64,000 nucleotides of DNA, taken from Hermatobates lingyangjiaoensis (Eukaryota; Arthropoda; Insecta; Hemiptera; Hermatobatidae). The position numbers and the translations under genes were made by a program. The notes below the pieces were generated by a model. That model had not been told where the DNA came from. It worked only from the letters and a program-made list of their open reading frames with translations, and searched no databases. This document shows positions 1 to 10,867 of this stretch, piece by piece (the first letter of the stretch is position 1; every line of letters starts with the position of its first letter). The stretch lies in contig JAPFBL010000997.1 of NCBI GenBank assembly GCA_026182355.1, positions 88,501-152,500 of the forward strand. Direction: 5' to 3'.

Positions 1-517
1 AATCGAAAACTGTGATTTGTACAATTTTTCATGTTACATTAATTAAAAATTCTCTATTGATGTAGCCCTAAAGATGTCTTAAAATAATGACGAAATATCA
101 GCTTAAAGGTGTTGCATTGTTTGAAGCTTAACCAAAACTTGGATGATAAAGAAAAATAGTATGAAATGTATGTGTTTGAGAAAAGCAAACATGTATTTTA
201 GTTTGTGTGTAAGGTTTATGAGAAAGGATAGTAAATGGTTTGACAGAAAGCAAAAATACCTTCTATCCTAATCTGTTTATTATGAAGTAGGCCTGCCTAT
301 GGGTCAGGTCATTACCTCTAGAGACTAGCTTCAGGTAGGAAACGGTAAAGTGCCTTCTGAGCTTATAAGGATTGGAAAAGTCATTTTAACTGGCCTTGTC
401 ACCCTGTTTATATATAGATGCATACAATATTTAAACTACAGTAAGGAAATCATAAACTATACTAAGACATTTCAAATAAAACAAGTCATCTTCACCAGGC
501 TCATTCATACTGACGTT

Positions 518-520
<3 letters not shown>
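1..520. other. Intronic/upstream sequence, no gene seen
   Basis: AT-rich unique-looking sequence left of the first MRL exon. I see no exon-like reading frame with splice sites and no clear repeat before the (TA)n run at about 523. It is probably an intron of the MRL gene, because the first visible exon at 1,679 begins with a splice acceptor. Confidence 0.5.
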
Positions 521-557
<37 letters not shown>

Positions 558-655
558 ATCAAACCACAATAAGAAATGGGAAAACAAGACTAAGATCTTT
601 CAACCGTAACAAGCGGTCTTCGTCAGAGTCAAAAACCCAACTGAAACACTAGATG
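521..655 (-). mobile_element. (TA)n plus PLE family A fragment
   Basis: A (TA)n run at 523-552 is followed by a single, non-palindromic copy of family A. Read on the minus strand, this family contains GACGAAGACCGC and the hammerhead-like core. The same sequence recurs at 10.7, 25.2, 30.1, 30.95, 32.5 and 34.4 kb, always next to (TA)n. The reading frame across it is incidental. Confidence 0.7.
588..630 (-). ncRNA. Hammerhead-like ribozyme motif, PLE family A
   Basis: On the minus strand: stem I GACT, CTGACGA, one extra A, stem II GACCG..CGGTT, GAAA, self-complementary AGATCT, T at the cleavage position, then AGTC pairing with GACT. Seen directly: all core boxes in hammerhead order with 4 bp in stem I. 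Known: hammerhead motifs occur in Penelope-like retroelements. Unusual: one unpaired base between CTGANGA and stem II. No cleavage activity can be asserted from sequence. Confidence 0.6.
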
Positions 656-1017
656 CAGAAAACATCTGGTGAGGGGTTGAGAAGAGTGGGAGGGAAGAGT
701 GGTATTGTATTTTAAAAGGGTGAAAGCACAGGAAAGGACTAATGTCCAGAAAGGGATGTTTGGGGAAACAAAGGAGTACAGTAAGAAAAAGTAAAAAACT
801 ATCCGCTAGCTGTCAACCCTCTTTGAAGAGGCTATTGCCCTCGTGACGAAAGTATCAAGTTTGAAGAGACCGTTACTAATGTTTATAATATTTGATCTAT
901 TAAATTTAATTAGAGACGATTCAATAATAATTCTTAATAATTCTTATTAATAGATCAGATCCTTATTAACGTCCTCTGTGTTCGTTCTGTATGTTTATTT
1001 ATATGTCCTGTGTCCTT

Positions 1018-1290
1018 TAGTTCAAGCTACCGATAAGGGAATATCGAGTACCTTGTCGGACATTATATAATATTAGTTTTTAGTCTTTTAGTATTGAGTG
1101 ATTCTTAGTTATAAGTTAGTTTAGTTTCAACCTCGAGGGAATATTTTAGTACCTTGAGGCGTAGCGATAAGTTGAGTTAGTCTTGATTGTGTATTTATAT
1201 GTCTTCGTTATATGTGTTCTCTAGTTAAAGTGCAACTGGTAAGGGAATTCTGAGTACCTTATCAGTAATTATCTCCGCATGTTACCTGGG
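1018..1290. repeat. Degenerate short repeat
   Basis: Three diverged copies of a motif around GATAAGGGAAT..GAGTACCTT (near 1,033, 1,133 and 1,230), separated by T-rich sequence. They look like an old tandem repeat or a decayed element. No coding sense. Confidence 0.35.
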
Positions 1291-1494
1291 CTTTAGTTTG
1301 TCTATTACTCTTGGCCTAGGTACCGTTTTGCGGTGTAACTGTCAGAATTCATGCTTAGGATTGCGTTGTTTGAGGTGCCCGAGGGCACCTCCATGCTTTC
1401 AATGGGGGTGGCTAAAGGGTAACTTGTCAAGAAGGCGGCCTGGCTTGACTAAGCGGTTATGGCACTAAATGCAGAGGAACGCGAAGATCAAAAC

Positions 1495-1640
1495 GGGTTT
1501 AACATCCTTCTCCGAGGGAGGACGTGCTCAGATTTATTCACCTCCCGCGTGAATAAATCGAGGGCCAGGTGAGGATTGAACCCAGGTCCTATCAGTTCAG
1601 AGGGGAGGACGTAACCACTGAGCTAGCCTGACCCCCCTAT
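1495..1640 (-). mobile_element. tRNA-derived SINE
   Basis: Read on the minus strand, the element starts with a tRNA-like head: an A-box-like TAGCTCAGTGG, then about 30 bp later a B-box-like GGTTCAATCC. A body follows, with CGCGGGAGGTGAATAAATC and GAGCACGTCC. A and B boxes form the RNA polymerase III internal promoter of tRNA-derived SINEs. Related copies are at 23.8-25.2 kb and 55.3-55.5 kb. It ends about 40 bp before a coding exon. Confidence 0.7.
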
Positions 1641-1678
1641 CGTTGATTGATCTAACGTGGATTGTTTTTCTGTTTCAG

Positions 1679-1805
1679 GGACTGGACAAGGTGTCCAACT
1701 GCCCCCCCAACCATGTGACGATGCGACCCCTCAGCTCGGACCTGCAGCCCCCTCCTCCCCCCAGTCCCCTAGACTCTTACCGCTTCTCAATGGTCAACAT
1801 GGAAG
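1679..1805 (+). CDS. mig-10/RAPH1: MRL family protein, first visible exon (N-terminal region)
   Basis: Exon preceded by the acceptor TTTCTGTTTCAG and followed by donor G|GTATGT. It gives 42 codons plus one base. The translation has a Pro-rich stretch (PPPPPSPLDS) and ends SYRFSMVNME, matching the SYRFS segment that precedes the RA domain in lamellipodin/RAPH1. MRL proteins are cytoplasmic adaptors that link Ras/Rap GTPases and phosphoinositides to Ena/VASP and actin at the leading edge. The acceptor shows that earlier exons, probably with the talin-binding N-terminus, lie upstream of the window. Exact reading frame at the left edge is inferred. Confidence 0.75.
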
Positions 1806-1985
1806 GTATGTCAGCCATAGGCGACCTCATTTGTCTTTCATTTTGCAAACGCTTCTCTATCCGTATTCTAACTTTCATCTTTCATTAAACTATCAAACAT
1901 TTCTCTTGTTTTGTATCTTTGTTTGGTTGCCTCAAACATTGTTTTATCTTTGTTACTCTTTCCTCCCTAATAATATAACCCGCGC

Positions 1986-2120
<135 letters not shown>

Positions 2121-2199
2121 GCTTATTCTTTCCACTCCACTCGGTACCTCTGTTTTCTTTTTTTATTTTTTTTCCATATACCTTACATCTCTAACGAAT

Positions 2200-2227
2200 T
2201 CTTTCTCTTTGTACTTTTGTCTCTCTC

Positions 2228-2285
<58 letters not shown>

Positions 2286-2654
2286 AACTGTGCCTCTGTA
2301 TTTCCTTTTTCAGAGTTCTTATATCTCTCAAATTCTAAAGTATTATCTCTCTCCCTCTTTCTATCTCTTTCTCTCTCCCTCTCTAAAAAACTGTGCCTCT
2401 GTATCTCCTTTTTCAGAGCTCATATATCTCACAAATTCTAAAGTATTATCTCTCTCCCTATTTCTCTCTCTCGCTCTCTTTCAGAGCCGTTATCACTCAC
2501 AAATTCTCTCTCTCTCCCCCTCTCTCTCCCTCTCTCAAAAACTGTGCCTCTGTATCTCCTTTTTCAGAGCTCTTGTATCTCACAAATTCTAAAGTATCAT
2601 CTCTCTTTCTCTCTCTCGCTCTCTTTCAGAGCCGATGTCTCTCACAAATTCTAA

Positions 2655-2715
<61 letters not shown>

Positions 2716-2973
2716 AACTGTATCTCTGTTTCTCCTTTTTCAGAGCTCTTATATCTCACAAATTCTATAGTATCATCTCTCTCTCGCTCTCTTTCAGGGA
2801 TGTTCTCTCTCACAAATTCTAAGTATTCTCTCTCCCTCTCTGTCTCAAAAACTGTACCTCTGTATCTCCTTTTTCAGAGCTCTTGTATCTCACAAATTCT
2901 AAAGTATCATCTCTCTTTCTCTCTCTCGCTCTCTTTCAGAGCCGATGTCTCTCACAAATTCTAAGTATTCTCT

Positions 2974-3068
<95 letters not shown>

Positions 3069-3329
3069 CTCTCCCTCTCTCTCTCAAAAACTGTATCTCT
3101 GTTTCTCCTTTTTCAGAGCTCTTATATCTCACAAATTCTATAGTATCATCTCTCTCTCGCTCTCTTTCAGGGACGTTCTCTCTCACAAATTCTAAGTATT
3201 CTCTCTCCCTCCCTGTCTCAAAAACTGTACCTCTGTATCTCCTTTTCCAGAGCTCTTATATCTCACAAATTCTAAAGTATTATCTCTCTCCTTCTTTCTT
3301 TCTCTCGCTCTCTTTCAGAGCCGATGTCT

Positions 3330-3394
<65 letters not shown>

Positions 3395-3476
3395 CTATCT
3401 CCCTCTCTCTCTCAAAAACTGTACCTCTGTTTCTCCTTTTTCAGAGCTCTTATATCTCACAAATTCTAAAGTATCA

Positions 3477-3526
<50 letters not shown>

Positions 3527-3530
3527 TCCT
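2200..3530. repeat. CT-rich composite minisatellite with acceptor-like motifs
   Basis: (CT)n and (CTAT)n blocks alternate with a conserved spacer: CAAAAACTGT.CCTCTGTATCTCC, TTTTTCAGAGCTCTTATATCTC, CACAAATTCTAAAGTAT, then CTCTCTTTCAGAGCCGATGT. About ten spacers are visible. Each carries one or two polypyrimidine tracts ending in CAG, which resemble 3' splice sites. The array lies in the intron between the first two visible MRL exons. Confidence 0.9.
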
Positions 3531-3656
3531 ACACAGACCCTGCCTTCTCCCCTCCTCCTTCCCTTGCCTGCATATATTTACTATCTTTGTCACACACACT
3601 CTATCCTCCATCATGTCCTCTCTTCTTAACAACACCCTTTGACATTTCTGTTTCAG

Positions 3657-3746
3657 ACTCCCACGACATTGACCTGGACGCCATTCTTGGTGAACTCAAT
3701 GCCCTCGACTCACAGTTTGAAGAAGCGCTCCAGTCTTCAAAGCCTG
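3657..3746 (+). CDS. mig-10/RAPH1: MRL family protein, DLDA exon
   Basis: Exon between acceptor CATTTCTGTTTCAG and donor G|GTACTA, entering and leaving in phase 1. The 30 residues include DIDLDAILGELNALDSQF, which aligns with the VDLDALMADL helix directly after SYRFS in lamellipodin. The helix is amphipathic and acidic. Splicing to the previous exon creates a GAC (Asp) codon at the junction. The match in order and phase supports one continuous gene. The donor is weaker than the consensus. Confidence 0.85.
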
Positions 3747-3956
3747 GTACTAGTCCTCACTAAACCATCCATAACAAACAATTCAATAAAGCTCAATAAA
3801 ACCAATATCTGTAGGGCACCATTATAGTTTTAATAAATAAAGCAACTTTTGAAAGTGACAGATATTTACATTTTTTAGAGTCTTTTAGTTAGTTATAATG
3901 AGAAAGAAAGTTTTAGGGGTTTAGACTTTTACACGTTTAGGGATTCCATTGAATAG

Positions 3957-4305
3957 TGGGGGGGGGGGGGGGATTTTGCAATGAAAAATGGGAAAGTAGA
4001 TAGACCTTGTTTGTGAGAGATAAAGAGAGGGAGGGAGGGAGAAAGAAAAAGATAGGGAGAGATTGGAAGAGATGTGAGAGAGAATGAGAGGGAGGGAGAG
4101 AGAAAGAAAAAAGATAGGGAGGGATTGCAAGAGATGTGAGAGAGAATGAGAGGGAGGGAGGGAGAAAGGAAAAAGATAGGGAGGGATTGCAAGAGATGTG
4201 AGAGAGAATGAGAGGGAGGGAGGGAGAAAGAAAAAAGATAGGGAGTGATTGCAAGAGATGTGAGGGAAAATGAGAGGGAGGGAGGGAGAAAGAAAAATGA
4301 TAGGG

Positions 4306-4351
<46 letters not shown>

Positions 4352-5235
4352 GAAGGATTGCATGAGATGTGAGGGATAATGAGAGGGAGGGAGGGAGAAA
4401 GAAAAAAGATAGGGAGGGATTGAGAGAGTGAGAGGGAGGGAGGGAGAAAGAAAAAAGATAGGGAGGGATTGCAAGAGATGTGAGAGAGAATGAGAGGGAG
4501 GGAGGGGAAAGAAAAAAGATAGGGAGGGAGGGAGAAAGAAAAAAGATAGGGAGGGATTGAGAGAGTGAGAGGGAGGGAGGGAGAAAGAAGGAGAGGGAAG
4601 AATTGCATGTAATGTGAAAGAGAATGAGAGGGAGGGAGGGAGAAAGAAAAAAGATAGGGAGGGATTGAGAGAGTGAGAGGGAGAAAGAAGAGGAAAGAAT
4701 TGTATGAGATGTGAAAGAGAATGAGAGGGAGGGAGGGAGAAAGAAAAAAGATAGGGAGGGATTGAGAGAGTGAGAGGGAATGAGAGAGAGGGAGGGAGAA
4801 AAAAGGAGGGGGAAGGGAAGGATTGCATGAGATGTGAGAGATAATGAGAGGGAGGGAGGGAGGGAGAAAAAAGATAGGGAGGGATTGAGAGAGTGAGAGG
4901 GAGAAAGGAGAGGAAAGAATTGTATGAGATGTGAAAGAGAATGAGAGGGAGGGAGGGAGAAAGAAAAAAGATAGGGAGGGATTGAGAGAGTGAGAGGGAA
5001 TGAGAGAGAGGGAGGGAGAAAAAAGGAGGGGGAAGGGAAGGATTGCATGAGATGTGAGAGATAATGAGAGGGAGGGAGGGAGGGAGAAAAAAGATAGGGA
5101 GGGATTGGAAGAGATGTGAGAGAGAATGAGAGGGAGGAAGGGAGAGAGAGTGAGACAGAGAAAAAGAGGGAGGGATTGCAGGAGATGTGAGAGAGAATGA
5201 GAGTGAGGGAGGGAGAGAAGGATAAGGAGGGATTG
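3957..5235. repeat. Poly-G tract and GA-rich minisatellite
   Basis: A 16-base G run is followed by about 1.2 kb of purine-rich tandem repeats of roughly 60 bp, built on GAGAGGGAGGGAGGGAGAAA, GATAGGGAGGGATTG and AGAGATGTGAGAGAGAATG. Some units have internal deletions, and a block near 4,690-4,860 recurs near 4,890-5,060. The long minus-strand frames rich in Ser, Pro and Leu come from the repeat. Confidence 0.9.
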
Positions 5236-5565
5236 AGAGAGTGAGAGAGAGAAAGATGGTGGGGGGTAGAAAGGGAAGGATTGAGAAAGTGAGGGAAAGA
5301 GAGGGAGGCGTGAGAAAGGGAGAGAGGGAGAGAGGGAGGATTGTGAGAGGTAGAGAAAATGAAAGTAAGAGATTTTATATTATATTATATTTTTGTATAT
5401 TATATTTTCTGCACCATATACAAAGTGTAGTTGTTCATGAAATTTTCCAATACCTTTTTAAAATCAGTCAAGTAGTTTGTATTATTCATTTCTCTTTTAG
5501 TTTAGTATATGCCACTTCAGATTATTTCTTATCAATTTTTTATTTTTTATTTTTGTTTTTTTTAG

Positions 5566-5699
5566 AAACAGATAAAGAATGCAAAGGAAGAACTCATTCT
5601 CCAGATAATGACTCAGCATTTTCTGATTGTGCTTCTCTTATGTCGAGCGACAGCAGTGCTTCAAGTGGCCGGTCAACGAACGACACGCAGTCAAATCAT
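5566..5699 (+). CDS. mig-10/RAPH1: MRL family protein, Ser-rich linker exon
   Basis: Acceptor TTTTGTTTTTTTTAG, donor CAT|GTAAGT. Enters in phase 1 and leaves in phase 0. The 45 residues are acidic then Ser/Thr-rich: HSPDNDSAFSDCASLMSSDS and SASSGRSTNDTQ. Lamellipodin has a comparable Ser-rich stretch between its DLDA helix and RA domain. It is likely disordered, with phosphorylatable serines, though no specific site can be assigned. The exon is surrounded by purine-rich and AT-rich repeats but is itself unique and open. Confidence 0.85.
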
Positions 5700-5984
5700 G
5701 TAAGTGTTTGTATTAATAGAGATTCTATATGATGTGTACGGGGAGAGGATTATGAGGTGAAAAGGCGAAAGTAGATACAGCTTGTCTATGAGAGAGAGAG
5801 AGAGAGAGAGCGCAAGCGAATTCTGTATTGTATGGGGAGAAGAAAAGATCTGTAGTATACTTTAAACTTAAGTGGTCACATTTAACAATGCACTATCTTT
5901 AAAGAGTATATTTAATAGTAGTCCATCTTGAAAAGGTACATTTAGCAGTACACAACTAATAAAAAATAAATAAAAAAAAATATA

Positions 5985-7110
5985 TTCTTTTTGTGTACTT
6001 CAGGTTTTTCCATGCCAAATCAATTTTTTTTTTGTCACATCAGGTTTTTCCATGTGAAATCAAAAAAATTTTCTCTTTGTACTTCAGGTTTTTCCATGTC
6101 AAATCAAAAAAAAATTTTTTTTGGTACTTCAGGTTTTTCCATGTCAAATCAAAAAAAAATTTTGTTGTTGTCATATCAGGTTTTTCCATGTGAATAAAAA
6201 AAAATTTTCTTTTGGCACTTCAAATTTTTCCATGTTAAATCAAAAAAAAAATTTTTTTTTTGGTACTTCAGGTTTTTCCATGTCAAATCAAAAAAAAAAA
6301 ATTTTTTTTTTGTACTTCAGGTTTTTTCATGTCAAATAAAAAAAAATTTCTTTTTGTACTTCAGGTTTTTCCATGTCAAATCAAAAAAAATTTTTTTTTG
6401 GTACTTCAGGTTTTTCCATGTCAAATCAAAAAATTTTTTCTTTTTGTACTTCAGGTTTTTTTCCATGTCAAATTAAAAAAAAAATTTTTTTGCGTACTTC
6501 AGGTTTTTCCATGCCAAATCAATTTTTTTTTGTCATATCAGGTTTTTCCATGTGAATAAAAAAAATTTTCTTTTGGCACTTCAAATTTTTCCATGTTAAA
6601 TAAAAAAAAAAAATTTTTTTTTGGTACTTCAGGTTTTTCCATGTCAAATCAAAAAAATTTTTTTTTTTGTACTTCAGGTTTTTCCATGTCAAATCAAAAA
6701 AATTTTTTTTTTGGTACTTCAGGTTTTTCCATGTCAAATCAAAAAAAAATTCATTTTGTACTTCAGGTTTTTCCATGTCAAATAAAAAAAAAATTTTTTT
6801 TGGTACTTCAGGTTTTTCCATGTCAAATAAAATAAAATTTCTTTTGGCACTTCAAATTTTTCCATGTTAAATTAAAAAAAAAATTTTTTTTGGTACTTCA
6901 GGTTTTTCCATGTCAAATCAAAAAATTTTTTCTTTTTGTACTTCAGGTTTTTCCATGTGAATAAAAAAAAATTTTTTTTTTGGTACTTCAGGTTTTTCCA
7001 TGTCAAATCAAAAAATTTTTTCTTTTTGTACTTCAGGTTTTTCCATGTCAAATCAAACAAATTTTTTTTGGTACTTAAGGTTTTTCCATGTCAAATCAAA
7101 ATCATTATTT
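5985..7110. repeat. About 45-bp minisatellite
   Basis: Roughly 24 tandem units of TACTTCAGGTTTTTCCATGT followed by CAAATC, A-run and T-run. Units vary mainly in A/T run length, and a few carry CACTTCAAATTTTTCCATG or a CATATCAGG variant. The ORFs on both strands over this block are repeat artefacts. Lies in the intron between the Ser-rich exon and the first RA exon. Confidence 0.95.
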
Positions 7111-7450
7111 ATTTATTTATTTATTTTGGTAAGGAAGTGAAATGCATTTACACACATTGTGCTGGGCTCCCAGATAAACCAGACTACCAACTAAAACACC
7201 CAATCTAAAACTTTTCTTCTAGGACTCTAGCCTGGAACTGTTTCCCACATTACCTCAGGCTAGACCAAACATTTTTTTATTTTTTATTTTTTTTTTTTTT
7301 GGTAAGGAGGTGAAATGTATTTACGCACATAGTGCTGGGCTCCCAGTAAACCAGACTACCAACTTTACCAGAAGAAAACACCCCCTTTCCTTCTAAGACA
7401 CTAGCCTGGAACTGTTTCCCACATTACCTCAGGCTAGGCCATTCATTCCT
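7110..7450. repeat. Tandem pair of about 173-bp repeat
   Basis: Two copies of a unit containing GGTAAGGAAGTGAAATGCAT, GTGCTGGGCTCCCAG, CCAGACTACCAACT and CCTGGAACTGTTTCCCACAT. They start near 7,128 and 7,301 and are each preceded by a T-rich run. They may be two insertions of one short element or a tandem duplication. No coding potential recognised. Confidence 0.75.
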
Positions 7451-7841
7451 TTACGTAATGCAGCCTTACTTCAGAATTTCTTATTCTAGCTCTTCTAAAT
7501 GTCTTTAAATCAAAAATTGCAGTAAAAATTAAATTTATAATAATAATAATAAAACTTTTTTTCCTTTATGGATCCCCAATTTATTATATTTTACTTGTGA
7601 GAGCCCTAGAAATATTCCATTGACCTCTAGGAGTCCATTTTGTCCCTGCATGAAAACCCCCTGTCTTAGAGACAAAGAAGAAACATTTAGACAGAAAAGA
7701 GTGAACCTCAGTGTGAGAGGAAAGAAGATAGAGATAGTGATAATAGAAGAAGACAGTAGAGTGACAGATAGTGAATGCATCAATCCAAGAGTAAATCAGA
7801 CAGTTTCAAATAAAAACTTGTTTTTTTTTGTTTTTTTCTAG

Positions 7842-7977
7842 GGAGACCCTGTATCCAACTCGAAAGCGGAAAAAATCAAATTAGCTTTACAAAAGATGAA
7901 AGATGCCTCTGTTAAGAAGCTATTTGTTAAAATCTTCAACAAGGATGGTAGCTCCAAGTCACTGCTTGTCGACGAAG
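7842..7977 (+). CDS. mig-10/RAPH1: MRL family protein, coiled-coil and RA-domain start
   Basis: Acceptor TTTTTTTCTAG, donor G|GTACCC. Phase 0 in, phase 1 out, 45 codons. [20 protein letters not shown] is the short helix preceding the RA domain in MRL proteins, followed by the first RA strands [19 protein letters not shown]. The RA domain takes a ubiquitin-like fold and binds Rap1 or Ras-GTP. In MRL proteins the preceding helix and the RA and PH domains act as one unit. The strong match to lamellipodin (AEKIRVALEKIKEAQVKKL) makes the family assignment secure. Confidence 0.93.
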
Positions 7978-8234
7978 GTACCCATTTATAGTAATAGAAA
8001 CCGTAACAACAACTTTAAGTAGAGAGGTATCACAATTTTTCTCTTTGTCGCATCACAAGAGGCCAGCTTGCTACCTATGTATATTCTCTCTCGGGACAGC
8101 CTCTGTAACCTAAACTAAAGTAGAAAGGGCATTGGTACTATATTTGACACTATAGTATAGAGAATATACTTTGGTACAGTGTTTTGAGACTGTAGTAGAG
8201 GTACTATATCTGAGACTTTGATTTTAGACCATTG

Positions 8235-9820
8235 CAGATACTATTTCTGAAAATAAGTTGGTTATATTGTAGTTATTTGAGTGTGGACCACTCCAGATAT
8301 TATTTCTGATAATAACAGAGTTATAGTTATTTAAGTGTGGACCACTCCAGATATTATTTTTGATAATAACAGATTTATAGTTATTTGAATGTCGACCATT
8401 CTAGATATTATTTCTTATAATTGGTTATATTTATTTCAGTGTCGACCTTTACAGATATTATTTTTGATAATAAGTTATTTATAGTTATTTGAGTATCGAC
8501 CATTCTAGATATTATTTCTGATAATTGGTTATATTTATTTGAGTGTTGACCACTGCAGATATTATTTCTGATAATAACTTTTGTTATAGTTATTTGAGGA
8601 TAGATCATTACAAATATTATTTCTGATAATAAGTTATTTATGGATATTTAAGTATGGACCACTCCAGATATTATTTCTTATAGTAACTTAGTTATAGTTA
8701 TTTGATTGTAGACCATTGCAGATATTATTTCTGATAATAAGTTGGTTATGTTTATTTGGGTGTCGACCACCCCAGATATTATTTTTGATAATAAGTTAGT
8801 TATGGTTATTTGATTGTAGACCACTGCAGATATTATTTCTGATAATAAGTTGGTTATATTTACTGATTGTAGACCATTGCAGATATTATTTCTGATAATA
8901 AGTTAGTTATAGTTATTTGATTGTAGACCACTGCAGATATTATTTCTGATAATAAGTTGGTTATGTTTATTTGAGTGTCGACCACCCCAGATATTATTTC
9001 TGATAATAAGTTAGTTATAGTTATTTCATTGTAGACCACTGCAGATATTATTTCTGATAATAAGTTGGTTATGTTTATTTGAGTGTCGACCACCCCAAAT
9101 ATTATTTCTGATAATAAGTTAGTTATAGTTATTTGATTGTAGACCACTGCAGATATTATTTCTGATAATAAGTTGGTTATGTTTATTTGGGTGTCGACCA
9201 CCCCAGATATTATTTCTGATAATAAGTTAGTTATAGTTATTTGATTGTAGACCACTGCAAATATTATTTCTGATAATAAGTTGATAATATTTATTTGAGT
9301 GTCGACCACTCCAGATATTATTTCTGATAATAAGTTGGTTATATTTACTGATTGTAGACCATTGCAGATATTATTTCTGATAATAAGTTAGTTATAGTTA
9401 TTTGATTGTAGACCACTGCAGATATTATTTCTGATAATAAGTTGGTTATGTTTATTTGAGTGTCGACCACCCCAGATATTATTTCTGATAATACGTTAGT
9501 TATAGTTATTTGATTGTAGACCACTGCAGATATTATTTCTGATAATAAGTTGGTTATATTTATTTGAGTGTCGACCACTCCAAATATTATTTCTGATAAT
9601 AAGTTAGTTATATTTATTTAAGTGTCAACCACTCCAGATATTATTTTTTATAATAAGTTGGTTATATTTACTGATTGTAGACCATTGCAGATATTATTTC
9701 TGATAATAAGTTAGTTATAGTCATTTGATTGTAGACCACTGCAGATATTATTTCTGATAATAAGTTAGTTATAGTTAATCACTCCAAATACTCGTATTAT
9801 TTCTGATAATAGGTTTATCA
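8235..9820. repeat. About 54-bp minisatellite
   Basis: Around 28 units of GACCACTGCAGATATTATTT, CTGATAATAAGTTGGTTATG and TTTATTTGAGTGTC. Two subtypes (TTGATTGTAGACC and TTGAGTGTCGACC) alternate, giving a higher-order period near 108 bp in the right half. Left-hand units are more diverged. The minus-strand frame of repeated INITNLLSEIIS is a by-product of a unit length divisible by three. Confidence 0.95.
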
Positions 9821-10049
9821 CAAAAGGAATGTCAAGGCACTACTTTCAAGCTGAAACAGACATTTCCTTATTTATTTCAGAATTTTTTTCCAGTTTTTGC
9901 AATATAATAACTGTTCTAGAGGAAAAAGCTTATTTCTTACATGAAATAATGAACTATTATCTGAACCAATATAGACAGAAATATGCTTCTCTATTCATAT
10001 TTGCATAAATTTTTTGTAAATTTGTAATTTTTTTTTTTTTGGTTATCAG

Positions 10050-10151
10050 GCATGACTTGCGGTTATATAACAAGAATTCTCGCAGAAAAAAATCATATCC
10101 CGTTGGAACCAAGTTTAGCCCTAGTGGAACAATTATCCGATCTTCATATGG
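10050..10151 (+). CDS. mig-10/RAPH1: MRL family protein, RA-domain middle exon
   Basis: Acceptor TTTTGGTTATCAG, donor ATGG|GTAAGT. Phase 1 in and out, 34 residues. GMTCGYITRILAEKNHIPLE and PSLALVEQLSDLHM align with the central helix and following strands of the MRL RA domain (lamellipodin: VRQVLDNLMDKSHCGYSLDW, SLVETVSELQM). The exon is short, unique and bounded by canonical splice signals. Confidence 0.93.
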
Positions 10152-10665
10152 GTAAGTTAAGTAGTACATAGCAGGTTGTAGTAGCTGTCTATATTGATAT
10201 TATTATTGTGCAAACATATTTTTTTTTAACTTTTAATTATTTTACTTCAGTAGTTTCCAATTTTTTCTTACTTCTAAAAAAATTTGTGCTCTTACCACAC
10301 CAGTAGTGTAGCAATGGCACCTGGGGGGCGTGGTACGTACCAGGGAGCAGCATTTTGAACTCGTAAAAAATAATAAAAAAATATATAAAATGATAAAAAA
10401 ACTAACAAAAAAAATCTGAAATTTTATACCAAAATCAAATTTTTAAGGTCATAATATTTTTTATATGTTCTGTGTATAATACTGTTTTTAAATGGATTTT
10501 TCAAATGTAATATTTACAAATTAAAAATAATTTTTTTTTAAATTAGTTTTTTTTAATAGGGTTGTAATTTTATTATATTTCTTTGCCTAGATAGTCAATT
10601 TTTTTTTTAAAGAAAAATTTTAATTATACTTTTTGTTTTGAAAAATCTTTGGTTTTCTTTGATGA
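10152..10665. other. AT-rich intron, nothing recognised
   Basis: Mostly A/T runs. A GC-richer patch at 10,303-10,360 (GCAATGGCACCTGGGGGGCG) stands out and could be the edge of an old insertion. No paired end was found. Confidence 0.4.
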
Positions 10666-10865
10666 TGACTGTATATATATATATATATTTGTTGACTCTG
10701 ACGAAGACCGCTTGTTACGGTTGAAAGATCTTAGTTTGTTTTCCCATTTCTTATCGTGGTTTGATCATTGATTGTTGTTTCACGTGTTTATGTGAAATCT
10801 TTATATATATATATATATATATATATATTAAGTTTGTTTTTTCACATAAACACGTGAATATATAT
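10666..10865 (+). mobile_element. PLE family A fragment between (TA)n runs
   Basis: A (TA)n run at 10,671-10,687 is followed by GACTCTGACGAAGACCGC, the hairpin and GAAAGATCT of family A at about 10,694-10,736. Then come TTTCCCATTTCTTAT and a TTTCACATAAACACGTG end. A second (TA)n follows at 10,801-10,828. The last base of the stem I 3' strand is mutated (AGTT instead of AGTC). Confidence 0.65.
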
Positions 10866-10867
10866 AT

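Noticed and set aside
5991..7060. Frames repeating FRFFHVKSKK and similar
   Set aside because: Generated by a 45-bp tandem repeat; equivalent frames occur on both strands and shift with homopolymer length.
8860..9578. Repeat protein INITNLLSEIISAVVYNQ
   Set aside because: The unit length happens to be a multiple of three; no start context, and the same DNA in diverged units is interrupted.
8235..9820. Possible CRISPR-like array of regularly spaced repeats
   Set aside because: The repeats are contiguous tandem units without variable spacers, and the DNA is from an animal nuclear genome with no cas genes.
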